From contig JAMQCK010000583.1 in the NCBI GenBank assembly GCA_024196135.1, positions 1-19,637 of the forward strand: 19,637 nucleotides of DNA, in the 5' to 3' direction. The position numbers were made by a program, and so were the translations under genes. The stretch is from Pleurotus ostreatus/Saccharomyces cerevisiae fusant. Its lineage: Eukaryota; Opisthokonta. Positions 1-11,146 of the stretch are shown here, piece by piece. The notes under the pieces were generated by a model. It worked only from the letters and a program-made list of their open reading frames with translations, did not search any database and was not told where the DNA came from. How positions within the stretch are numbered: the first letter of the stretch is position 1; each line of letters starts with the position of its first letter.

Positions 1-482
1 GCCATCTGCTTCCTCAAGCACCCCATCCCGGGCACCGAGGACGCGGACAGCTGCCAGATCATCATCCCGCAGAACCAGGTCAACCGTCGCAATGGTACGT
101 CCCGCTGCTTGGGTCATCGCTATGCGCACTACTGACGACGTGCCCGCCAGACATTTACATCGCCATGGTTTCCTCCACGCACAACGTCTGCGCCAAGGAC
201 GTCTACGTCGCCATCGTCTCCACGATCGTCGAGACCGACCGCCCGGAGCAGGAGATCAAGCCCGGCCTCGACCTCCTCGGCCCCATCCACGACAAGTTCG
301 TCTCCATCACGCCGCTCTACAAGCCCACGACCTCGGGCAAGGAGGACAACGTGTTCGTGACGCGCTCGTACGACGCGACCTCGCACTTCGAGACCGTCGT
401 CGAGGACGTGCAGGACGTGTGGAAGCGCGTCGTCGGCGCGGACCTGGTGCTCAAGAAGCGCGACGTCGAGGTTGAGGCGTAA
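1..482 (+). CDS. GDI1: Rab GDP-dissociation inhibitor, C-terminal part
   Basis: Exons are 1-94 and 151-482; the intron at 95-150 (56 nt) has a GTACGT donor and a CCGCCAG acceptor. The split codon GAC restores the family's [14 protein letters not shown] stretch. The reading frame is open to the left edge, so the 5' part is missing. About 141 C-terminal residues are visible, out of roughly 450 in the family. Family-typical stretches are [52 protein letters not shown] and the near-terminal [15 protein letters not shown]. In the family, the protein extracts GDP-bound, prenylated Rab GTPases from membranes and recycles them through the cytosol. The Rab-binding N-terminal domain lies outside the window, so activity cannot be judged here. 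It converges on the RAV1 gene, with 223 bp between the two stop codons. Confidence 0.95.
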   Translation, partial: HLLPQAPHPGHRGRGQLPDHHPAEPGQPSQWYVPLLGSSLCALLTTCPPDIYIAMVSSTHNVCAKDVYVAIVSTIVETDRPEQEIKPGLDLLGPIHDKFVSITPLYKPTTSGKEDNVFVTRSYDATSHFETVVEDVQDVWKRVVGADLVLKKRDVEVEA

Positions 483-705
483 GCCCTTCGCCCTCATCGA
501 TTTTTGTACGATACGACGATCATGCCCTGCTTGTCACTGCACTCCCTCACGTTTCCGTCGACGCATCTTATAACCCTTTTAGTCCATCGTTTCTCTTGTG
601 TAGTATAAGGATTCTCAAAAAGAAGTTGGAATGTACATTCACTGCAACGTGATATTGTTCGTGTGATTGCGAAGGCGGGTGTACAGTGAGTATGTCCGTG
701 CAAGG

Positions 706-3700
706 CTAAAAGAAAGAGTTGATGTCGAACTCGGGCACCGTGACATCCTTCTTCGCTGTCTGCATCAGACTACCCAGACCAGCCTTGCGAGCTTGCAAGT
801 CGCCATCCGCCTCGGGCTTCTTCGCAGGCTCCTCCGGTATCGGTGTGGGTACATCAGGGGATGGTGAAGGCGAGCTGGACGGTATGTCCATGTCGATGAT
901 CATGGACGATCGCCGATGGTGCAGTGTATGGTGGAAGTGCGACCGCTGAGCGACAGGGCTTGCAGGTGGCCTGAACTCGTCTGCGCCATTGGTCGGTCGT
1001 ACAGGTGCAGCAGGCCGCTCGAAGGACCATGAGCGGACGAGGTCGAGGGCGAGGATGTGGCAGCCTGCAAGAGCGATGAGCAGATGAAGGAAAGGATAGT
1101 GCATATACCCACCCATCCTCGAGAAGACACGCGCAATCTGTAGCACGAAGTTGAACTCTAAGCGTCCCGAGATCTCGCTTGCTCCCTTCGCGGCCTGCAA
1201 TGTCTTCGACCGCAACTGGGCAAACAGCAATGCGAGACTCGTATCATCGTAATGCGGCTCCCCGATCTCGTCCACCCGAATGTCAAGCTCACGCGCGAGC
1301 TCTTGCAATGGCGTCTGCATTGGCATGAGCTTCATCGAACATCCACAGAAAGAAAGTTATACGTACAACAAGAATGCGCACGGCCAGATCACGACGATGC
1401 AGCAGCCAGAATGCCCATCCTCCCAGCCAGCGATTGCCCTCACGGAATGCCTTCGGAAGCACGGTATTATTGAGCACGTCGCGCAAGATCGGCCCGTCGT
1501 TGCTGTTCTCGACGATACGTGCAAGCGCTACCGCAAGTTGAAAGTCATTCAGCTGCTTCACGCATACCGCAACAGCATCCTTGAGCGCGCCGCCGAGCAG
1601 GAAGAATGCAGCTGCATATTCTATGGTCTTGTCAGAATGCCTTTCACATTAGGCATCATAGCATTACATACCAAATCGCCGCTTGCTCAATAGCGCATAC
1701 GCGTTCTTCAGTGCTGCCGTCTTCCATCGATGCTCGCTGAAGTCGTTCGCGAGGAACTTGAGCATAACTGCTTGTTCCTTATGCCATGCAGCCGTTCGCC
1801 AGAGCCCATGCACGAGCTTGACTTTGCCAAGCGCGAAGTAGAACAGCGAGCATGCCGTGGGATCTCGACTTTCGCCAGCCATGTACTCGTTGCGAGCGAT
1901 AGACTCCATCTCGGAGCGCTGTATGTCGTGACGGATAAGTCAAGGGTAATATCACAGTTACGGAGAAGGCTTACCAGCGACTCCTGAGACGTTAGCCATA
2001 TAGGCACTCCCAGTGCGCGCGCGTCCGACCAGGTCATTTTGCCGCCACATGCTGCCTTGCTAGCGTCAAGCAGTAGTTGTTGACACTCGCTGTGATATGC
2101 CCAGATCATGTCCCTATAGCGCAAACGTTCTCTGCGACCAGTGTGCGGAGGGTCGTTTCCAGAAGGGCTGCTTGGGGTCGATGCGCGGCTGTTGTGTATG
2201 TAGAAGGAGCGCATGGAGATGAGATATCGCAAGCCATTGGAATCTAGCGCGCGGCGAGCTTCGTCTATCTATGGAAGCAGGTCAGAGATGAACAGCATGC
2301 GTCAGCACTTTTGCACTGACCTCTAAAGTTGTCTGGATGAGTACGACCAGGTGCGCACGCTCACTTGGCGTCAAATATGGCAGTGGGTTCCGTTCCAATG
2401 CGTCAAGTAGTCGTGCCACGAGCTTGCGAGAGAAGCCTTCCTCTTCTGAGCTTAGAAAAGGATGAGGACTATCCTGAGGAGCGGGATGGATAAACTCACT
2501 CCTCTGTGAATCCATTCTGGTCAAACAGGCTTACGTATCGCTTCTTCTGCCCGACAGCCTGCGATACATGTGAGCAAAGGGCAGCAAAGCGGTGACAACT
2601 TACATACATGCTCGGGTGCTTGTCCATTGCTGAGGAAACGCTCCAGTGGTATCTCCGTATGCCAGAGGACTTCGTGAGGCTTTCTTCGCTCGAAGTCCTT
2701 TGCCAGATTCACGATGATGTCCTTGACGAGCTCGACCTTGTCTATGACGTGCTCGTCAGTGGTGAGCACAAGTTTACACAGTGAGAAGGCATACCCCATA
2801 GCAGACACTGAAGAAGCATCTGCGGGTGATAATCCGGTAGCGGACCGTTCGACCTGGCAGCGAACTCGAAGAGTGTCTCTTCCTTCGGTGCAGCGTCGTC
2901 GGGACTATGCGCAGCCGCCTGGCCATACAGCAGCATCTGATGTCCTGCACCTACAAGTAATGCGCCATTCGCTAACCAGATGGAGTCGCTGATCGGATGC
3001 GGGATAAAGCTAGGACATCGGAAGTAAGCCAGCGGCAATACGCATAGTGAAGGCTGCGAAGAGCAGGCGCGAAGGCAAACGGGAAGGAAGGGGCTCGCCC
3101 ACACTCACCTCCCAATATCCACTCTCCAGCACATTGCCCACCCGGGACCTTCGTCGAAGTAGGTCATGCGCTGCTGGCAGAGAAGCTCGACGTGGTGGAG
3201 GAAGCCGACGGCGAGAATGGATTGCATGTCCGGCGTTGCGGTCCAGTCGAGGTCGTTGATAGCTTCGCTTGAGTGGTGTCAGCATAGAAAGTAGGGTAAG
3301 GAAAAAAAGAGGAAAACGCACTCGAACACTCTTCGGAACTCGAGGCCTGACGCAAACTCGGACTCGTGCGAATCCCAAATCGTCAGCTCCTCTGCACCTT
3401 CGGGTGCAGGAGTGACTGAAACATAGACCGGGTCAGCAACTGTACCCCTACAACAAAACAAGAACATTAGACACTCACTTAGCGCCGTCTTTTTCGCACT
3501 ACTACACCTCGCCTTCGTGATGCCCTTCCTCCCCGTGCGCACCTCTCCTGTACACCGCCACCCATGCGTCCCGGGTGCTTCCGGTACCCAAAATGCCAGA
3601 TCACCTCCCTTCGACACACTCAACAGCACATCGTGCTCCGTCCACGGATGTCCAAGACCCCAAGCCATCGGATCGACCTGCCGCACAAGCGATGGCGGCT

Positions 3701-5924
3701 CAGGCAACGACAAGGCGGCATGACAGTGGATAGACAGCGCACAGGGCTCGTCATCATCATCGTCGCAGGAGGATTGTGAGGAGTCCAGGTCGATGACACC
3801 GCGCCCTGTCTCGCTCCCGAAGTCATCTTCGAGCGTTCGTCGGCCGTCAACGTGAATATGCAAAATGGACCCATCCGGCGCGATCCCGTACAGCGAGTCA
3901 TGTCGGCCGGTTGTTGAGGGCATGGAGAAGAGGTAGTGGATGGTAGGTATCTTGAGCTCGTGCGCGTGCAGGAATTCCGCGTGCGGGTGATGGGAATGTA
4001 GTCGGAGGACGCTGTCCGAGGCATGGTAGGTGACGAAATTGCGCCCGCCGTCGAGGGGTACGACAAAGTCCGCTGAGTCCCAGGTGCCGGATAATGAAAG
4101 CGTATGTGGGCCATGCAGGTGCGTCTTCGTGTCTCCCGGCACAGCGTTCTCTGGTGATGTGTGCAGTGGTCTAGTACTCCTTGCGCTCCATACCTCCCCA
4201 GCGCTGCCCCGTATAACGCATACTCCGCGACCCTCCGGCGTCCGGATGAAGCGCACGATGTCCCGCGTTGCAAGCTGCGTCCCAGTAATGTCTTCATGGG
4301 TCCCCTTGTCTGATGTTGGTGCTTTGGCGTGCAATACCCCTGGCCCCGCTTCGCCTGCAACCGGTACCTCTGCTCTCAAATCCAGCCCGGCACCCTCCGC
4401 ACCGAAGAAAAGCGCTGGACGCAATGCGAAGGTGCGCAGAGGTGGCGTAGATATAAGGATCATAGAGGCCGCTTCGTTTATTGGAAGGGCTGTATTGCCA
4501 GCATCGTCAGGCTTGGTAGCTTGCAAGGTACTATTGGTCGACGGAGTTCTCGAGGGCTTGGGTCGTGAGCCTATAGAGTGACTGGGTCTTGGACTGATTC
4601 CCGTCTGCGGCAATATGTACAGATGTTTTGGCACATTAGGCAGCACGCATGGCGCTGAGTGCTGAAGCGTGAACTGTCTGAGTAGCGTTGGCGGTCTGCG
4701 GTCGATGTTCGCAATGGCGGACACGACCAGTGATCCATCGGGCATCGCGCGAAGAAAGAGGTCCCACGCCTCCTCCTTCATCTCCCGAAGTCGATGATGA
4801 TGTTCAGCGTGCGGAGGTGCGCTGTCGACAATGCGCTCGAGGGCTTGCTCCAACGCAGAGCGGTTCAGGCAGAACACGCTCGTAGGGGAGGAGCTGTACA
4901 TGGACGCGACGGAGAATGGGACGCTGGAATAGAGGTCGAGGGAGGCATGGAGTTGGAGGGATTGTGGGGCGTCGAGGACAGGTACGAAGACACGCAGGAC
5001 TGCGTCGGCGGTGACAGTGTAGAGGATCAGGTCGTCACTGGAAGTCAAGAGGGTAAGCGAGAACAATGTAAATACGGGGACGGCACGCACCGAGAGGATG
5101 CCTGGGTGTACCGCCAAACAATATTGGTGACAGGTCGCGGATGGGGAATGGACTGGGACAAGCGCCCGGTGGTGAGCGAGTACGTCCGCACAACATTGTC
5201 GCTCTGCTATCTCTCAGCATGCTACAGGTCATAGAGTAATATGGTACTCACCTTGGACGCAGTCGCGATGTACATCAGCGAGGGTGCGAATCGCGCTAGG
5301 AACGGCGCTTTCGCTGCCACGGTCCACTTCTGGGACCACGTCGGGAGATCATTCTCGAGGATCAGCGTGTACACGGAGAGTGCACGCTGTGTACCGACAG
5401 CGAGGAGGCCTGGGGAACGGAGTATGAGCCTGATCGGACGCGCCTCCCGAATGCAGGGCATCACCCACCGGACTTGGTGTCGAGCGCGGTAACAATATGT
5501 TCGGGTGGGAGGGCAAGCGCTGAGTGGACCTTCCACGCGTCGGGGCGGGAGCCCGAGAGGGACCAGGCCGCGACACGGGTGTTCATCGACGCGACAATCT
5601 GGTAACCCGTTCGTGAGGTGGCGCGCCGAAGAGAGGTCTCTGAGACGCACGATCTTCATGCTCGGGTCGACGGACACGCATGCGACAGATTCATGGGAGT
5701 GCCGCGTCGCAGGGAAGGCCTCCCAGAAGGCGAGGACGCGCACTGCGGCGAGCGTGCGCGCATCGAGGATGACGACAGAGTCTGCGGAGGGGTATAGCTG
5801 GCGATTTCAGTCGGGATACGATGCTCGGCGTTTCAATACGCACCACAAGCGCCTCGTCTCCGACTGTCAAGTGTTGCAGCGCACCGGGCGGGCTGCCCAG
5901 GATTGACTGCTGCAGGTCGAGCAT
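706..5924 (-). CDS. RAV1: Rav1/DMX-like subunit of the RAVE V-ATPase assembly complex
   Basis: Seventeen exons read from high to low coordinate: 5924-5844, 5797-5651, 5598-5469, 5409-5252, 5203-5091, 5037-3479, 3439-3322, 3267-3109, 3009-2795, 2741-2608, 2558-2535, 2473-2321, 2268-1975, 1918-1672, 1620-1367, 1314-1113 and 1064-706. Phases join without error and give 1,448 residues. The start was set at MLDLQQSILG because the RVLAFWEAFP block follows soon after, as in the family. Residues 1 to about 730 are WD40-like (for example IVASMNTRVAAWS and DNVVRTYSLT). The Rav1p C-terminal region runs from about 740 to 1330, with DLDWTATPDMQSILAVG, ISDSIWLANGALLVGAGHQM and AWHKEQAVMLKFLANDFSE. The tail VPEFDINSFF is typical. 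Yeast Rav1 works with Rav2 and Skp1 to reassemble V1 onto Vo of the vacuolar ATPase; human DMXL1/2 are relatives. An acidic run of five Asp lies near 3755. The least certain part is the 24-nt exon at 2535-2558. Confidence 0.93.
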
Positions 5925-6107
5925 TCCCCCCAACTTAGTGCATTCGCCGCGGACAAGGAGTGATTTGATCGGGTTCGGCGTTCAATCACCTCTTGTTCTC
6001 TCCTTCCATCATTCACATAGGGATGCTTTCCCTCGTCGAGCAAGACTATTGAAGCACACAACCTCTTCGCATCGATTCAGTTCACTACAATACGTCTTGG
6101 ATTTAGA
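5925..6107. other. Short intergenic stretch, RAV1 5' flank
   Basis: This 183 bp lies between the RAV1 start codon and the stop codon of the upstream NmrA-like gene on the same strand. It must hold the 3' UTR of one gene and the promoter of the other. I see no clear TATA box or recognised factor site. The tight head-to-tail spacing fits compact fungal gene order and does not by itself suggest co-transcription. Confidence 0.6.
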
Positions 6108-7151
6108 TCACGCCAGTATACGCTTGCAGAACTCCTCCCATGTCGTCGGCTTCCTCCCAAGCAACCACTTCAAGACGTTACTATTCCCCAGCAGTCCGAA
6201 CCTACTCCAGTCAGAAAAGCCCTTAGATTGAATACTGCGACACGCACCTGTCGTTGTATGCGATCATCATAGCGAAGCCATTCGCGTAGTACTCGTTCTC
6301 ACCGCGCGACTTGGCCCTCTCCGTGCACATCACCAGCGCCTCCTCGCGCTCGATCTTGCGCGCCTTTACGGGCTTCCCCGCCACCTTGCTCAAGATTTCT
6401 GCTGCCTCCCTGTATGTGTGCGCGTACCCAAACAGCTCGTATCTATCCAGGACTGCGTAAGCCGCCTTCGACACATGCAGACACCGACTCACCTTGCCAG
6501 GTTATGCTCGCCGGGGTTCATGAGGACCTTGACAGAGACCTCGCCAAGATCCTTGATATCAAAAAACGCCTCCAGCTCGTCCACGCTATAATACTGGATC
6601 AGCTCGCCCGTCTCCACCGCCTTCTTCACGTCGTGATTCTGCATGTGGTCCGCCGGCTGCAGCACGCAATACGGCAGCCTCGCCTCCGCCAGATACTCCT
6701 CTACATCCAGCTTAATCCGATGGTTGATCATCTTGCGCCGGAAGGGGTGCAGCGCACCCACATACACGAAAAACCTGACCGTGCCAGCCGCCTTCGCGTT
6801 GTCGATCCAGTCGATCGCGTGCACGGCCTCCGAGGGCGTGAATTCGCGCCCGACGTGATAGACGTGCGTGACTCCGCCGGCGAGTGCGGCGCGCTGGAAG
6901 GAGAGCTCGCGCGTGTCGCCGACGAGGATAGAGGCGGGGTCGAGGGCGGGGAATGCGGCGCGCAGGGAAGCGGCGGAGGAGTCGCTGTGGACGGTAACGC
7001 GAAGGCGGGGCCGGCTAGCCTCGTTCAAGGTGAGCACAGCCTCGAGTGCGGCGCGCGCCTGCTTTCCGCCGTTTGTGAAGAGGAGGAAGGCAGAGGGGTC
7101 GAGAGCGGACGGGATGTCCTTCGTAGCGTAGGTGTTCCTAAGGTTCGACAT
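6108..7151 (-). CDS. NmrA-like NAD(P)-binding Rossmann-fold protein
   Basis: Exons are 7151-6493, 6442-6248 and 6201-6108, with introns of 50 and 46 nt and matching phases, giving 315 residues. The start is the ATG of MSNLRNTYATKD; the upstream in-frame extension has no ATG, only a GTG at 7214. Early in the protein comes FLLFTNGGKQARAALEAVL, which sits where NmrA proteins have the glycine-rich dinucleotide loop, but here it is degenerate. VTHVYHVG, FFVYVGALHP and the MINHRIKLDVEEYLAEARLP segment (helix and strand where SDR/NmrA proteins carry HxxxK-like residues) follow, then LPYCVLQPADHMQNH. The C-terminal part has the Tyr/Phe-rich cap typical of NmrA and HSCARG proteins. Family members either act as redox-sensing regulators or as atypical reductases; the substrate cannot be read from sequence. 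It may be a regulator rather than an enzyme. Confidence 0.8.
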
Positions 7152-7642
7152 GGTGTTCGGGTTGAAGGTCTTTTGGTACGTCTCCCTAATTTCTTGCCCA
7201 TATACGATGGCCACCTACCGAGCCTGCATATGAGCACCCGGCTCCTTTCCGCCTCTAGCAACCCGGGCCGCCTTTTGCTCGACGTTAAGCCTCACTTCTG
7301 CGGCTCTGACCTCACTTGCGCGCGGACATGATCTCACCCCTACGTATGCGGCATGACCTCAGGCCGGTCGTTCTCGCCATCTTGGTTAGCCTACTACTGG
7401 CCAGTGGCTCACAGACTCAATGTATACTACTCTGGTACTGCCCACCTCAATCCCGTAGGGTCAACGCTCTGTATTTGGTGACCCACTCATTCTCCGCACT
7501 TCAATCTGGTCCTCTTCTCAACCCACCTAAGCAGGCGGCCATTACTGACTGCACGCCGATGAGTGAAAGAAACTCACGTCCTCACCTTGCCGATGCACCG
7601 TCAAGATTCTTTCCGTGCAACCGACTCATCGCTGCTCTCCGG

Positions 7643-7691
7643 GGCATGTTGGCATGTTGATTTTGGGCATGTCACGTGCTTATCGCGTGAC
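7643..7691. repeat. Three GGCATGT copies followed by a CACGTG-containing inverted repeat
   Basis: GGCATGT occurs at 7643-7649, 7651-7657 and 7666-7672. The last copy overlaps GTCACG at 7671-7676, which pairs with CGTGAC at 7686-7691. The E-box/bHLH-type hexamer CACGTG lies at 7673-7678. The nearest gene start is the NmrA-like gene, about 500 bp away. Function is unknown; it could be a factor-binding site or chance. Confidence 0.35.
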
Positions 7692-8442
7692 CAGTTCATG
7701 TTCGACGCGTCCCTCCCATTACCGATAACTCGGAAGGGCCGTTGCACGGCAGGGCCCGCTACCATCAGGATTCAGGCAAATGCATAGCCCGACTTGCTTT
7801 GTTGCTGCCCTCGCGTCGCAAGCCATAGAGCGAGTATATAGTGATTGGCGTGTCTTCATGCCAGAAAAGTACTTACTCTCCCCTTAAGAAAGGAGCTGCG
7901 CGCGGACTTGCGAGCCAGCCAGCCGCAGTATGGGGGGTACAATATTTCTTGGACGAGAGACCCTGAGGGACCCCTTTCCTCCCTGGTCCTACCTTGTATT
8001 ATTGCGCGCCGTTGCTGCGATATGAGTAGTGTTTTGCACTCCTCTTCGATATCTGTTGCACACGTCCCTCCTAGAGATCTTTAGTAACGAAAGACACGGC
8101 CTCTAGTGCGAATTCTTGACGTGGGAGACTTGCTCAGTAGTAATGAAGGTGCTACTCTGCGACGATAAATTGCTCGAATTAATGCGGCCTCCGCCCTGTT
8201 ACTAGACGAATACTGCCAAAAGCAGGTAGATACTCTTCGCGCGGGGCTAATGCCCTTATGCAGCGCCAAAACCAACAGAATATCGCCGACAACCGAGATG
8301 AGCGTTAGGAGGGAAGCCCGCCTACGGTAAATGCCGCGCGGTCGAGACCTTCGAGGCCCCTGACATGTGCATCGCACGTGACAGTCCTCAAAATCCGTCA
8401 GTCTCCGCCAAGAGCAGTTTTGCGTTCCGTCCCCATAACCCA

Positions 8443-8458
8443 CTACCATAAATGGTAG
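8443..8458. repeat. 16-bp inverted repeat
   Basis: CTACCAT and ATGGTAG are perfect 7-bp arms around an AA spacer. It stands alone in the gene-poor stretch. It is too short for a transposon terminus pair and has no T tract that would suggest a terminator. Confidence 0.4.
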
Positions 8459-9162
8459 CGGGAATCTTTCGCACGCAGCGAGGTCTGGGACGTTCGGTTG
8501 TCACCAATCAAGCCTTCAATGACTGTAGGATACTGTGGACCCCTCATCTATGCCTCGGGACCCCCTGTGAACGTCCTGCACCAAATGCTACTCGACAAGC
8601 TTACGCTCCTCCATGACCCTCGGACGGTAAAGGCGGTCACTTCTCCGCTCTGCCACTCAGCGACATGACTCCTCGTCGCACGCCGCTTCTGTGTTGCTTG
8701 GCATCGCTGTACAGTCCTGAGCATCCTCTCGCTACCTTCTAACACCGCACCGAGCTCTTACTGCGTTTGATGGGCCTTCGCGTCCTTTCAGCGAGGTCAG
8801 AACATGAGGAAGATTCGGTCGGACGCACTTCAGCGACTTACGCGGCTGCGGATGGCATCTTGGGGGACCCCCTTCACGCCTAACACTTAACCCAAGCGGC
8901 TGCATCGACTGAAAGTGTTGCCGCCTGCAAAGGTTGCCATACCTCGCCACTAAAATCAACAACCGAGCAGAAAGAGGAAGTCACTCCCGAAAGGTCACCA
9001 AGCATCTTCCACTACTCCGCATTACAATGTCAAAGGACACCGGACTATGACTACAATCTAAGCAAGAATACATATTGCATTATATACATCTCATCTTCAC
9101 CTTCCACCCTTCACTTCCATCGTCCAGCGCGCCGAGGCACTCCACCTAGGCAGCACGATCCT

Positions 9163-11146
9163 TCACTTCGCCCACACCGAGGGTATCTTCATCACCACCT
9201 CCTTCCACCTTTCCAACCGTCCGCGCTCCCAGTCCTCAATAAATGACAGGCCCTGACTCCCCCGACGGGCCTCCTCCATCTGCAGCGGCTTCTCCGCGTC
9301 GCACCAGAACAGCACCCAATTCCCCTCCCGTGCGTGCCCAGAGCTGCGCTCAAAGTACCACTTATTCACCGGATTGTCCGCCCGCGAGCGCCACACCAGA
9401 TCGCACGCCTCGCCCTGCCCGCCGCGCCCGCCGTTCGGGTTCGCCGAGAAGGGGAGGCCGAGGCCGTACGTCTCGTCGTGCAGGGCGACCCAGAGGAAGT
9501 CGACGGTGCCGTCGCCTTGGTGGGAGGGGAGGACGGCGAATTTGTCGAGGTAGGTGACGGGGGCGAAGGTGGTAGGGGCGGAGGCGGTGGAGGTAGGGCT
9601 GGAGCCTTCCCGTGTGACGACGGCGGCGCCGACATAGTCACCTGCGACGATGACGAAGTCGAGCGTCTTTTCTAGCCGGGAGTAGAATGCGTCGGCGTCC
9701 AGCTCGCGGCCGAAGGATTGTTGAAGGAGTGCAGTGAGTTTTGACCGGTCGATCGCACTTGTATCTCGCAAGACGCGAATCTCGAGTCCTCGTCGCAAGA
9801 GCGTCGGCGTCGCAGGCGACAGGCGGCGGTTGCCCTGCAGCAGCGCATGCGGCAGACTCGAGCTCACCGCGGGCTTGTTCGTGATGAGGTTGCCGATGAG
9901 TGACGAGGGAGAACGGTGCGAGACCATGACGGCGGAGGATGTCGGCGGCATGTACGCGAGGCACGTCCGCGCGAGGGCGAGGTTGGAGAGCGCCGTCCGG
10001 TGCGTGTGGTGCCAAGGATCCTGAAATGTGTCGTGGATATACTCGTACTCGCTCTCGAGGTTGATGAGCAGGTGCGGGAGGCCGTGCCGCGCGTAGGACG
10101 GGACGCCCCCCTCGCGGTTGATGATCATGAGCCGCAGCGGGGTCAGGTCGACCTCGTTGCTGATGACCTCCTCCTCTTCTGCCGCGCCCTGGGAAGCCTC
10201 GATGCCGGCGGCATCGACCATGCCCTTCGCGAGCGCCCCGATGACATCGTTGGCGTCTACGCGCACGGAGCGGCAGAAGGAGTCGAGCGCTAATGGGCTG
10301 ATGACGGGAATCTCTCCCGCGCGCAGGGCGGAGCGGAGGGTTACCAGGTCGAAGGGCCGGGTGTGTGCTTCGGGAACAGGGACGCGCGGGTCGACCTGCA
10401 CCGCGTCGGGGTCAGGGCCAAGGCGGACCATTGCCCCCAGCACCGGTCGTGCGGCAGCACCCAAGCGCTCGAGGGCACGTACGACCCGCATAGTCTCCTC
10501 CGTGATCGCCGCTCGCTCTCCCTCGTCCCCGCGGACGAGCTCGTCGTTCTCGACGACGATAACGCTGACCAGGCCGAGCTTCTTGAGGTAGATCAGCCCT
10601 CGCGCAACGCTGTCGAGCTGCACGTCGGTAAAGGGGCCCTGCATCTTGACAAGGGCCGTCCGTCGCTTGACGGGGTTGAGGATGGACTGAACGACAGGGC
10701 TGGCATGAAGGGCCTGCAGATCTCGGGCGCGCTTTTCCGATCGCTCCGCTGCTGTTTGCTCTTTCGTCGGGAGGGTCTCTGTTTGTCGGGAAGGTTTTGT
10801 CGGGGCGGGGACAGGTTTGGGACCGAAAGACGCGAGATAGTTCTTCGAGTCTCTCAGCGATGGGTTCGCTCGCAAGATCGAGAGGATGAAGTCCTGTACG
10901 TCCTGGTGAGCGACGGCGATAAGGAGGTGACTCGACGCGACGTACATTATCCGACGGCGGGATGCCATCTTCACTAGCCAAGGGCTGGGGGGCGCCGCGC
11001 ACAGTCTGAGGGTACGATGAGCTCCTCCGTCCTGACCCGCTAGCAAAAAGTGCGCTCACCGCATAGGGCGCCTTGTGTGCTGCGGTCTGGCGCGAGAGAG
11101 TGCGCGCGGCGGCGGCGAGGCGGCGGTTGCTGCACGAGGCGCTCAT
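9163..11146 (-). CDS. ARG2: Mitochondrial amino-acid (glutamate) N-acetyltransferase, NAGS
   Basis: Exons are 11146-11060, 11005-10946 and 10902-9163, with introns of 54 and 43 nt, giving 628 residues. It makes N-acetylglutamate from glutamate and acetyl-CoA, the first step of arginine synthesis, in mitochondria. The N-terminus MSASCSNRRLAAAARTLSRQ is rich in Arg, Ala and Ser with no acid, as expected of a mitochondrial presequence. DFILSILRANPSLRDSKNYL follows, then an amino-acid-kinase-like domain (about 110-400) with VKMQGPFTDVQLDSVARGL and ending near AVMVSHRSPSSLIGNLITNK. The C-terminal acetyltransferase domain (about 430-610) has YLDKFAVLPSHQGDGTVDFL from residue 500, DLVWRSRADNPVNKW and YFERSSG near 565. 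These are hallmark NAGS motifs. Family members are feedback-inhibited by arginine. The 43-nt second intron is short, but a read-through model loses the presequence frame. The symbol follows yeast ARG2; Neurospora arg-2 is a different gene. Confidence 0.95.

Larger units (their letters stand above)
7152..9162. other. 2-kb intergenic region without a supportable gene
   Basis: Both strands were read in all frames. Only short ORFs without family features or consistent splice partners appear. The right end (about 9060-9160) is AT-richer, with tatattgcattatatacatc, and probably holds the 3' UTR of the N-acetylglutamate synthase gene. The left end carries the promoter of the NmrA-like gene. The middle holds a GGCATGT triplicate next to a CACGTG palindrome (7643-7691) and an inverted repeat at 8443-8458. 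No transposon termini, tRNA or long repeat was recognised. An old degraded element or a noncoding transcript cannot be excluded. Confidence 0.5.

Noticed and set aside
2474..2487. Alternative RAV1 donor GTGAGT near 2485 with a short intron
   Set aside because: To keep the frame it needs a 31-nt intron, too short. The GTAAGC donor with a 61-nt intron is better.
6414..7331. Long + strand open frame of 305 codons
   Set aside because: It is antisense to the NmrA-like gene, whose translation is clearly protein-like. The + frame is low in complexity and rich in Arg, Glu and Gly.
7328..7660. Possible secreted peptide (hydrophobic stretch VVLAILVSLLLASG after a Met)
   Set aside because: The stretch resembles a signal peptide, but the remainder has no features, no introns and no recognised promoter. 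A short hydrophobic run in a 100-codon frame is weak evidence.
8081..8449. 122-codon - strand frame in the gene-poor region
   Set aside because: The composition looks random, with no family motifs and no consistent splice partners.
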